Source: Candidatus Obscuribacterales bacterium (lineage in GTDB: Bacteria; Cyanobacteriota; Vampirovibrionia; Obscuribacterales; Obscuribacteraceae). From it: a DNA stretch of 64,000 nucleotides. The position numbers and the translations under genes were made by a program. The notes beneath the pieces were generated by a model that was not told where the DNA came from, ran no database searches, and saw only the letters and a list, made by a program, of their open reading frames with translations. The stretch is taken from the NCBI GenBank assembly GCA_019637435.1, contig JAHBVO010000003.1, positions 806,001-870,000 of the forward strand, given 5' to 3'. Positions within the stretch are counted from its first letter, which is position 1, and each line of letters begins with the position of its first letter. Below are positions 1 to 8,500 of the stretch, one piece after another.

Positions 1-163
1 CCTGTCAAGAACAATGTCCTGGTGAATCGGGTCAAGATATGTACGTTTTTCCGTTCTATGCATGTTCTTCCCAAAGCGCAGGTCCGGCGCCCCGAGGCTT
101 AACCTCTGCTACCGACCCCGCCGGCTTGCGCGAACCACTCTTCCGCAGTCAGAAAAGGTATCC

Positions 164-169
164 TATTAT
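164..169 (+). promoter_or_regulatory. possible -10 box of the first gene
   Basis: TATTAT lies in a short AT-rich stretch (about 161-180) within otherwise GC-rich sequence, just before the first membrane-protein gene. The hexamer 17 bp upstream (TTCCGC) is a poor -35. If real, transcription starts near 176 and the open frame upstream of that is not translated. Confidence 0.3.
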
Positions 170-247
170 ACTTTTTATACTCAGAGCGGCGCAACCGGTG
201 GTGAGTCCATTTCAGTCTTTTATCAATTACCTCAAAACCCCTCCAGG

Positions 248-1171
248 CTGGGCGATCTCGTCGGTTTGGCCTTCCGTATGTATCGAAAGAACTGGCGTTA
301 CCTTTCGGGTCGCCTGCTGGTTCTGTCGCTCTTAGCAAGTGTCGCTGTCGCCATGATTCAGGTTTCCATACTGAATTTCGGTCAGTCTCTCAAGAATAGC
401 GAAGTGATTTCGCCTCTCGATTTCGGCATGCTCGGCGGCGGTTTAATCATTATTCTGATATGTCAGTACTTTCTTGCGCTCCGTGCGACCGCTATCTATC
501 GGGAAATGTTCGGGTTGTCCAAAGACTTCGAAGCTGGTCTGGCGTATGCCAAACGTCGCAGATGGGCAGTTTTCTCCGTTTTCACAGTGGGAGCCTCGGC
601 GCCAATCTTCGTAGCTTTCTATTGTGTGATGATTGCACTGGTGATTTTCGGCGCCAGACTTGCATCGCCTTATGTCGGCACTGCTGCTGTGGAAACCTTT
701 ATCGTTGTCGGCGGTTTCATCATGGTAGTGCTTATGGTCGTTGCGACGGCAATCACCTTGCTGTTTTCAATGGTTTTGTTCGCAGCGATTTCCAGTGAGG
801 ACGAACTGAAGTTTCTCAAAGTCATCGTGCGCGCAATTGATTTAACCATCCGCTATCCATTTCGCGGCGGGTCCTACATGTGTCTTCTCGGGCTGGCTGT
901 CCTTGCCGTCGTGTTCTCGCTGAGTATTTTCTTGATGCCTTTCGAGGCCTGGGAAGCCTACAGGAGCATGAAAAACAGCGAAATGGTCTTGCCTCTATAC
1001 CTGCGCTTTCTTGAAACTATTTCGCAGACCGTCAACAACGTGGTATCGATGGCAGTGGTTTGTGCAGGTGCCGGCCTGTATTACAGAGATGTGCGATTTC
1101 GATCTGAAGGTGCCGATCTGGTTGAAAAGCTGGACAGCATACAGGCGAATAATTCGTTGTCAGGCATTTAG
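248..1171 (+). CDS. multi-pass membrane protein of unknown function
   Basis: A hydrophobic protein with about six predicted membrane segments, encoded from the conserved-looking N-terminal pattern LGDLVGLAFRMYRKNW onward. Such an amphipathic start before the first membrane helix is typical of DUF975 or glycerophosphodiester-phosphodiesterase-membrane-domain type proteins, but I cannot assign a family firmly. The start is unresolved: the reading frame is open from 62, yet after the likely promoter it offers no ATG, GTG or TTG before TTG 266 and ATG 278, which would cut into the pattern. A GTG at 201 in the next frame could join by a one-base shift at the A4C4 run at 234-241. It is followed 36 bp later by the aldehyde dehydrogenase on the same strand, so the two may be cotranscribed. 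Confidence 0.65.
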   Translation: MGDLVGLAFRMYRKNWRYLSGRLLVLSLLASVAVAMIQVSILNFGQSLKNSEVISPLDFGMLGGGLIIILICQYFLALRATAIYREMFGLSKDFEAGLAYAKRRRWAVFSVFTVGASAPIFVAFYCVMIALVIFGARLASPYVGTAAVETFIVVGGFIMVVLMVVATAITLLFSMVLFAAISSEDELKFLKVIVRAIDLTIRYPFRGGSYMCLLGLAVLAVVFSLSIFLMPFEAWEAYRSMKNSEMVLPLYLRFLETISQTVNNVVSMAVVCAGAGLYYRDVRFRSEGADLVEKLDSIQANNSLSGI

Positions 1172-1207
1172 AATGGTCGGACATCAGATTTTTGCGAGGA
1201 TTTGTTC

Positions 1208-2680
1208 ATGCAACTCCACTACATCAATGGCAAGTTCACCAGGGGTAGTGCCACTGAAAGTATCGAAGTAATTAATCCGGCTACGGAAGATGCGATTGAT
1301 TCCGTCCCTCGTGGAACTGAGAAGGATGCTCTTGCCGCTATCGACGCAGCAAAAAACGCTTTTAAATCATGGCGGCGCGTGTCCGCAAATGCGCGCGCAG
1401 AGATGATGCATGAAGCCTCGCATAAGATGAAACAGCATCGCGATGAGATCGTTCGTCTTTTGACTCTGGAACAGGGAAAGCCGGTTCCGGAGAACGAGGA
1501 GGAATTCGAGTGGTTGGTAAATACCTTCGAATATTATGCGGAGCTGGGGCGGCATGAACGCGGTCGTGTCTTGCCTTCCGGAGAGTACAGTCAGTTGAAC
1601 ATGGTGATTAAGGAACCATTCGGCGTAGCCGCCTTGATCGTTCCCTGGAACTATCCGCTATTGTTACTCGCGTGGAAACTGGCTCCGGCTCTTGCTGCCG
1701 GCAACACTGTAATTATCAAGCCGAGCGAGCTTACTCCGCTCTCGACAATCTTGCTGATCGAAAAATGCCTCGACCATTTCCCTGAAGGAGTGATTAACCT
1801 GGTTAATGGCTTTGGTAAGGAAGTCGCAGAGCCAATGGTTCTTCACCGCGATGTGCCGGTAATCGCTTTTACGGGAAGCCTCGCAACCGGACAACGAATT
1901 GCGTCGCTGGCTGCTCCTATGATGAAGAAGTTGCACCTTGAGCTAGGCGGAAAGGATGCTTTCGTTATCGCTGAAGATGCCGATCCTGAGCTGGCTGCAA
2001 GAGCGCTGTCCTATGCTGCGTTGACAAATGCCGGGCAAGTTTGCACATCGACGGAGCGTATATATTTACCGAAAAAGCGTTTCTCCGAATTCACTGAAGC
2101 GATTGTCGCCTTCGTCAAAGATCTTAGATTGGGACCCGGTTTAGAACCATCAACCGATATCGGGCCGATGGCCGGTGCGATTTATCGCGACAAGGTTGAA
2201 GATCACGTCAAGGATGCAGTTGCTGCTGGAGCTAAAGTTCTCACCGGTGGCAGAAGACCTGAAAAGCTTGATAAAGGCTACTTCTACGAGCCAACCGTCA
2301 TGACGAATGTGAATCACTCGATGCGAATTATGCGAGAAGAAACATTTGGACCGGCTATGCCGCTCATGGAATACGACAGTTTTGAACAGGCGGTAGACTA
2401 CGTCAATGACTGTGACTTCGGGCTCGGTGCCTGCCTTTTGACACAGGACCCGATGCGCGCCAAGATATTTCTTGAAGAAGTCAAAGCTGGAACGATATGG
2501 ATCAACGATCCACTCACCGATAACTATGCCGGTCCATTTGGCGGCATGAAGCTTAGCGGAGGCGCAAGAGAACTAGGTATCGAGGGCCTCGAAGAATTTC
2601 GCGAGACTAAACACGTGCACTGGGAATTTAATTCGGCGCCAAAATCCTGGTGGTATCCGTACGGAAAAAACGGGCAGTAG
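1208..2680 (+). CDS. NAD(P)-dependent aldehyde dehydrogenase
   Basis: A full-length (490 aa) aldehyde dehydrogenase that should oxidise an aldehyde to its carboxylic acid with NAD(P). The catalytic thiol is Cys279 in NAGQVCTSTERIYL, the general base is the Glu in HLELGGKDAF, the cofactor-binding stretch is IVPWNYPLLLLAWKLAPALAAGNTVIIKPSE, and the C-terminal GGMKLSGGARELG is typical. The ATG at 1208 is preferred over the TTG at 1202 because GAGGA (1196-1200) sits 7 bases before it. The family includes betaine-, succinate-semialdehyde and lactaldehyde dehydrogenases, and the sequence alone does not choose between them. There is no pathway neighbour; the next gene is a DUF378 protein with its own promoter. 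Confidence 0.93.
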   Translation: MQLHYINGKFTRGSATESIEVINPATEDAIDSVPRGTEKDALAAIDAAKNAFKSWRRVSANARAEMMHEASHKMKQHRDEIVRLLTLEQGKPVPENEEEFEWLVNTFEYYAELGRHERGRVLPSGEYSQLNMVIKEPFGVAALIVPWNYPLLLLAWKLAPALAAGNTVIIKPSELTPLSTILLIEKCLDHFPEGVINLVNGFGKEVAEPMVLHRDVPVIAFTGSLATGQRIASLAAPMMKKLHLELGGKDAFVIAEDADPELAARALSYAALTNAGQVCTSTERIYLPKKRFSEFTEAIVAFVKDLRLGPGLEPSTDIGPMAGAIYRDKVEDHVKDAVAAGAKVLTGGRRPEKLDKGYFYEPTVMTNVNHSMRIMREETFGPAMPLMEYDSFEQAVDYVNDCDFGLGACLLTQDPMRAKIFLEEVKAGTIWINDPLTDNYAGPFGGMKLSGGARELGIEGLEEFRETKHVHWEFNSAPKSWWYPYGKNGQ

Positions 2681-2813
2681 TTTCGTTTAGCTGGGTCTGA
2701 AACTTAGACTGCGAGTGCGTTTCAGCGCCGCGTGGGAGCGGGTGCTCGCGGAAACTTTTTACTTCGCGAAGTGACATCCCGCAGCCCATCAATGTTTTCG
2801 TGAGTGTCGTCTG

Positions 2814-2842
2814 TTGACAAGTTTGTGAGTATCTACTAAGGT
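2814..2842 (+). promoter_or_regulatory. sigma-70-like promoter of the DUF378 gene
   Basis: A perfect -35 TTGACA (2814-2819) is followed after 17 bp by TAAGGT (2837-2842), a moderate -10. It lies in the 240-bp gap between the aldehyde dehydrogenase and the DUF378 gene and would give a leader of about 70 nt. The rest of the gap holds nothing I recognise. Confidence 0.55.
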
Positions 2843-2920
2843 GGTAAGTAAGCATGCAAATCAGCTCCAGGTGCGGAACCTGGCAGTTCTTGCGGATTTG
2901 ATGCTCAGGTGATCGAATAT

Positions 2921-3127
2921 ATGAAAAACATCGAAGTCCTCTTTACGATTTTATTGATCGTTGGTGGTATCAACTGGGGTCTTGTAGGTGCATTCAACTA
3001 TAACCTGGTGACCAGCCTGCTTGGCGATGGCACCATGTCGCGAGTTGTTTATGGATTAGTAGGATTAGGCGCGCTCTATCAGGTTATGCAATATCTGCGA
3101 GCACGAATGTCCGCTAAAGCAACCTAG
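2921..3127 (+). CDS. DUF378 small membrane protein
   Basis: A 68-residue protein with two membrane helices joined by a short loop. The first helix carries LLIVGGINWGLVGAFNYNLV and the second VVYGLVGLGALYQV, which is the DUF378 signature (GG(I/L)NWGLVG...N..V..L.G). The family's function is unknown and its usual length (60-80 aa) matches. ATG 2921 is chosen over the GTG at 2909 because AGGTG (2907-2911) is placed 9 bases before it. It appears monocistronic, with its own TTGACA promoter, and ends convergently with glgX about 95 bp away. Confidence 0.88.
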   Translation: MKNIEVLFTILLIVGGINWGLVGAFNYNLVTSLLGDGTMSRVVYGLVGLGALYQVMQYLRARMSAKAT

Positions 3128-3221
3128 GCGAAAACCCGCTTCAATTGCCATTCTCTATCGGTGATCGCTTTGTCGCGTTCAAATGTGGAACGTTGGTCGT
3201 TTCAAAACGGCTGCGATTTCA

Positions 3222-5480
3222 CTACTCAATCGCGGGAATGTGAGAGCCCGGTTGAATGGTTTCGTTAAACGCGTTTTTGTCGCGTATTTGGAACACGGCC
3301 GCGCTGCGGGCTTCCATGTGGAATTCCTCTTCCATATTCCACAGCGTTTTCTTGATATTGCCCGTAGTGTCAATGAGCATCTCCCAGACCAGATCGGTTT
3401 GGTGGGCTGCAAACGTGTTCCAGTAATGCTCCACTTGATAGAGAGGCAGGCGGAACGGCACATCTTCCCAGTAGGAATTGAGTAGAAAGATTAGTGTGTT
3501 CGACTCGATCGGGTTGCCGTCATCGTCTAATTCATCCACGCAGGCGCCGTCAAACAGTGCCGCGAACGTGTTGCATCCGCCGAAGCTCCAGTCCGCTTCG
3601 GTCATTTCCGTGCCGTTCGGAGATATCCACATAATCGCCTTACGTGTCAAATCGCCTCTCTGCGAGCGGGTCACTGAGAACTTTCTCTTTTGCAGAATCG
3701 GATTGTTCTTTCTTATCGAAATCAGTTTTTTCGTGAATTTTAAAAACTCCTCGTCTTCATCTGAGAAGTCCCAGTTGCACCAGCTGATTTCGTTATCCTG
3801 GCAGTAAGCGTTGTTGTTGCCGCCCTGGGTGCGACCAAATTCGTCGCCGCCGCAAAGCATCGGAATACCCCAGGAAAGCATCAAGGTCGTAAGCAAGTTC
3901 TTGCGCTGTTTCACGCGAAGCGCTTTGATGTCTGGATCGTCGGTTGGACCTTCGGCGCCGCAGTTCCAACTTTCGTTGTTGTTGTCACCGTCGTTATTGT
4001 TGTCGCCGTTGGCTTCGTTGTGTTTATCGTTATAACTGACGAGGTCCTTAAGAGTGAAGCCATCATGGGCGGTGATGAAATTGATGCTTGCGCACGGGCT
4101 TCTGCCGCTGGATTGATAGAGGTCGCTGCTTCCTGCTATGCGCGTTGCAAATTCGCCGGCCTTGCCCTGATCGCCGCGCCAGAACGAGCGCACATTGTCG
4201 CGATACTTTCCATTCCACTCACCCCAGAGGACTGGGAAGTTTCCGACCTGATAGCCGCCTTGCCCGATGTCCCAGGGCTCGGCAATGAGTTTTACCTGTG
4301 AAATAATCGGGTCTTGTTGAATGACGTCAAAGAAGGCGGAGAGCTTGTCTACGTCAAACAATTCTCGCGCCAGCGCACTAGCCAGATCGAATCGGAAACC
4401 GTCAACGTGCATTTCGACTACCCAGTAACGCAGGCTGTCCATCAGCAATTGCAGAACTCTCGGATGCATCATATTGAGGGTGTTGCCGCAGCCGGTGTAG
4501 TCCATATAGTAGCGGGCGTCTTTCGGTGTGGTTCGATAATAGGAGAAGTTGTCCACGCCTTTGAACGCCAGTGTTGGTCCGAGGTGATTGCCTTCTGCTG
4601 TGTGGTTGTAGACGACATCCAGAATGACCTCGATGCCTGCTCGATGGAGCGCGCGCACCATTGATTTGAATTCTTTGACCGCCTCTGTCACGTCTTCCGA
4701 GCGCGAATAGCTCAGGTCCGGCGCGAAATAGCTGAGAGTGTTATAGCCCCAGTAGTTTTTAAGTCCGCGCTCAATGAGGAAACCATCGTTGACGTGATAA
4801 TGAACGGGTAGCAGCTCAATCGCTGTCACTCCCAGCCGTTTCAAATGCCGGATCATTGTATCCGTGCACAGACCGAGATATGTTCCGCGCAGAGGTTCAG
4901 GAACGGCCTCGTTTAGCTGTGTTAGACCTTTTACGTGTGCCTCGTAGATTACCGTTTTATGCCATGGCGTTTTCGGCGCTATGTCCCCGCCCCAGTTGAA
5001 CGCTTCGTCGATGACCGCACATAGTGGCGCATACGGTGCGCTGTCCCGAGTGTCGAAACTCAGATCTTGTTTGGGATTGCCGATGGCATAGCCGAACAGG
5101 CTGTCGTCCCACTTCAAATCGCGTGCCACGCATTTTGCATAAGGATCGACCAGCAATTTGTTGGGGTTGAACCTCATTCCCTTCTTTGGTTCATAAGGTC
5201 CATGCACTCGGTAGCCGTAAAGCTGTCCGGGTTGCAGACCCTTGATGTATCCGTGAAAAATCTGGTGAGTGTATTCCGGCAGTTCGATCCTCATCGATTC
5301 TATTTGCGCATCGATTGAATCGAATAAACACAACTCGACTTTGGTGGCGTTTTCCGAAAAAATAGCGAAGTTGACGCCGTTTCCGTCCCAGGTCGCGCCG
5401 AGCGGATAAGGGGCACCCTGAAGAACTTTCAAGTTTCTCTCAGTTAGAGGATCTGGGGTTTGTGTTTCGATTTGGCTCAT
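3222..5480 (-). CDS. glgX: glycogen debranching enzyme GlgX (isoamylase-type, GH13)
   Basis: Cytosolic debranching enzyme that hydrolyses alpha-1,6 branch points of glycogen and releases linear maltodextrins. The 752-residue protein has an N-terminal CBM48-like sandwich (YPLGATWDGNGVNFAIFSENATKVELCLFD, about 25-60), then a GH13 barrel with the nucleophile Asp in VDGFRFDLASAL, the acid/base Glu in LIAEPWDIGQGGYQVG, and the third carboxylate in FITAHDGFTLKDLVSYNDKHNEANG. The order and loop lengths are those of GlgX/TreX. It is the last gene of a minus-strand operon, 30 bp after the MalQ-like/TreY fusion, and TreX-type debranching enzymes commonly accompany treY and treZ. Its maltodextrin products are substrates for TreY. 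Confidence 0.95.
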   Translation of the reverse strand: MSQIETQTPDPLTERNLKVLQGAPYPLGATWDGNGVNFAIFSENATKVELCLFDSIDAQIESMRIELPEYTHQIFHGYIKGLQPGQLYGYRVHGPYEPKKGMRFNPNKLLVDPYAKCVARDLKWDDSLFGYAIGNPKQDLSFDTRDSAPYAPLCAVIDEAFNWGGDIAPKTPWHKTVIYEAHVKGLTQLNEAVPEPLRGTYLGLCTDTMIRHLKRLGVTAIELLPVHYHVNDGFLIERGLKNYWGYNTLSYFAPDLSYSRSEDVTEAVKEFKSMVRALHRAGIEVILDVVYNHTAEGNHLGPTLAFKGVDNFSYYRTTPKDARYYMDYTGCGNTLNMMHPRVLQLLMDSLRYWVVEMHVDGFRFDLASALARELFDVDKLSAFFDVIQQDPIISQVKLIAEPWDIGQGGYQVGNFPVLWGEWNGKYRDNVRSFWRGDQGKAGEFATRIAGSSDLYQSSGRSPCASINFITAHDGFTLKDLVSYNDKHNEANGDNNNDGDNNNESWNCGAEGPTDDPDIKALRVKQRKNLLTTLMLSWGIPMLCGGDEFGRTQGGNNNAYCQDNEISWCNWDFSDEDEEFLKFTKKLISIRKNNPILQKRKFSVTRSQRGDLTRKAIMWISPNGTEMTEADWSFGGCNTFAALFDGACVDELDDDGNPIESNTLIFLLNSYWEDVPFRLPLYQVEHYWNTFAAHQTDLVWEMLIDTTGNIKKTLWNMEEEFHMEARSAAVFQIRDKNAFNETIQPGSHIPAIE

Positions 5481-5510
5481 TTGATTTTCCGTATTGGGCT
5501 GTGTCGTTCA

Positions 5511-8500
5511 CTACTTCGCGGTAAGAAGGGCAACGGGGAAGCGTTCCAGAATCTGAGTAATGCGAGCTCGGCGCTCTCCGAACTCCATTGTCTGTCCAGT
5601 GAAAATGTCAGTGTAAGTTCTCCGTTGAAACTCTCTGGGTAAGTTCAGCTTCGTTGACTGCCAGAGCGAGGTATCTTCCGGACCGGAATAGAGCGCTCGC
5701 TGATCCGGCGATATCAGTTTTGACACTAAGACCGGTGCCACTACTAGTAGTGACTTGCCCTGATATTCGCGCAGGTACGCGATAAAGTGGTCGCTACCCT
5801 CGCCGGAGACGCCGACCGGGATGTATTTCCCGGCAGTGAACAGGCGCGGGTTGAGTTTGCGTTGTTGCAAAATTGCTGCCGTCACGAACAGTTTCAACCT
5901 GCCGTCCTTATAGTTTTTCAGCATATCCTTGAGCAGCGCTTTGAACTCATCTTGCGATTTGTTCGTGTCTGGTTTGACGAACGGAAGTAGATTCGTAAGC
6001 AGTTTGTCGCGCTCGTCGAAGTCGACCGGTCTTCGATTATCCGGATCGACGAGGCTGAAGTCGAAGAGTTCGTTGCCCTGGTAGAAGTCGGGGACGCCCG
6101 GACATGTGAGTTTAAACAGTGTCTGGCTGAGTGACTTGATTAAGCCCATGCGTGATACGTGTTGATGGAATTCCAGGAAGTCGATGAAGAATGGGTCGCT
6201 GCCTCCTTCCGCATTAGACGGTTTCAGCAGTGCGTTGATGAAGCTCTTCATTCCATCTTCGTAATTTGCATCCTGATTGATCCAGCTTGTGTGGTCCTTC
6301 GCTTCACGAGCGGCTTTCAGCATATAGCCTTCGATACGCTGCGCGAAGTCTGCCAGATCTTCCGGTTTTTCAACCGTCAAAGGATACGTCCCGACAAGCG
6401 TTTGATAAAGCAGATACTCGTCATTATTCGATGGGATTCGTTTATCCAAGTTGTATGTATAGCGTCCGCTGTTGTAATCCATCCAGCGAAGAACGCGCTC
6501 CTGCCAGTTGTCCGGAATTTCGGACAGCACGCTCAAGCGTGCACGCACGTCTTCGGAACGTTTCGTATCGTGCGTTGACGTGGCAAGCATGCTGTATGGA
6601 TAGGTCTTCTGGCGGGCTTCATTGTGGGAATGGAAATCAGCGATCGACAGCCCGAAGTGATTTGGTTCGCCGCCCACCTCGTTTAAACCGACGAAGCGGT
6701 TGTACTTGTAGAACAAAGTGTCTTCGAGGCTCTTTGCCATTACAGGTCCGGTGAACTGTTGGAACTTCATTGCGAAGTTGAGCACATCTCGTTGGAATTT
6801 TTCTTGACCTGGATAGTCGTCAATTTCGTCGGCAAGACGCAAGGTCAGGACGTGGTGAATGAAGTCGAATATGCCAGGGTGCACAGTGCGATTATTGCGC
6901 TTTGCGAGTCTGACCGAGCGCATGACATAGTCGCGGGCGACATTGCTGACGGTTCCCTCTTTAACGTATGTTCGATAAACGGGGAAGAATGCCACCACTT
7001 CAGAGAGCGCGTGACGCAAGGAGTTCAAAGTGAAATCTCGGTACATCCAGTTGGATTCGGCGATTTGGCTCAGGTGATGCGCTAGCATGTTCAATTCTGA
7101 TGCAAGCGAGGTCTGCATGATCAGGTGTTTGCAGCGGTACGCCAACTCTCTGTATGAATCAGTTTCATTACTGACCATCGCATAGAAATCTGAGAAAATG
7201 CGGGCGTTTTTCTCATCTATAAGCACGCCGTTGGCCGCCGTCATGAAGTCGTAGCCGGTTGTTCCATGAATTACCCAATCATCTTCCATGCGCTCGAAAG
7301 GCGCGAGAATTTTCTCTCCGAGTAGATAGATCGGATATTCTTCCTGGCGCTGGAACCGTTTCTGTCCCGGCAAGAAGTTTTCACTGTCCGGATTGAGCCT
7401 GGTCAGCGCTTCTTCCTGAAGTTTCATAAAATAACCGGCTGGATCATAGAGTCCGTCCGGATGGTCGATTCGAAGTCCCTGAACGATTCCGTCTTTAATT
7501 AGTTTGAACACGAGTGCATGCATATCGGTGAATGCGCGCGGATCTTCTACGCGAACGCCGGCAAGTTCATTGATGTCGAAGAACCTTCGGTAGTTGATCT
7601 CGTGAGCGGCAACGCGCCAGAATGCCAGTCTATATGATTGCTGTTCAAGCAACTCATGTAGCCGTCTGCACGAGGCTCGGTCATCTTCAGTGCAATCAAA
7701 CTCTTTTAGATTTTGTTGAATGAACTCATGGATGTGTTCGTTTTGACCGCACTGTTCCGCCAGACGATCGATGGAGACCTTCATCTCTCGCAGTCTTCGC
7801 GACCTGTCTTCCTGTGATAGATTCATTCCATCCGGTAAGGCACTGAGAGCGTCCACGATACTCAGGTATCGCATAACGTCCATATTATGGTTACCGAGGC
7901 GGTCATTAAGCACGTCCAGCCGCAGTCCCATGATCAATGCATAGGAACGTGGATTTACGGGAAATTCGTTTTCGTAATAATGGATTTTGAACTTTCCAGT
8001 CGACTTGTCGAACTTGATTTTCAGTTCGCCGTTCGTAAGGATTTTTCCGTAAGGTTCTCCCAGAATCGGCAGAAGCACCTTGCCGACTAATTCGTCCTTT
8101 ACCGGGCTCCAGTCGATATCGAAGTATTCTCCGTATTCGGACGCCGGACCGTGCTCGAGTACATCCATCCACCATGGATTGTGTTTGCCGATTCCCATGT
8201 GGTTGGGCACCAGATCCATGATGATTCCCATGTCGCGCTTTCTCAGGTCGGCGCTCAGTTCCTCCAGATCTTCGAGTGTTCCCAGTTCAGGGTTGAGCGT
8301 GCTGTGACTGATCACGTCGTAGCCATGCATGCTTCCGGGGCGGGACTGAGAAATTGGTGATAGGTAATAGTGACTGATGCCGAGCTTGTCGAGGTAGGTG
8401 ACCAGCTTGTGCGCATCAACGAATTTGAAGTCCTTATGCAATTGCAATCTGTATGTCGCAAGCGGAATTGTAACTTGCTTGTTAGCTAGATCTTCCTGAT

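Noticed and set aside
1..160. short open frames at the left edge
   Set aside because: They precede a probable promoter and have no ribosome site; the stretch is most likely the end of an intergenic region.
6159..6754. overlapping 139- and 155-codon open frames on the plus strand in treY
   Set aside because: Antisense to the conserved TreY region; neither has a ribosome site.
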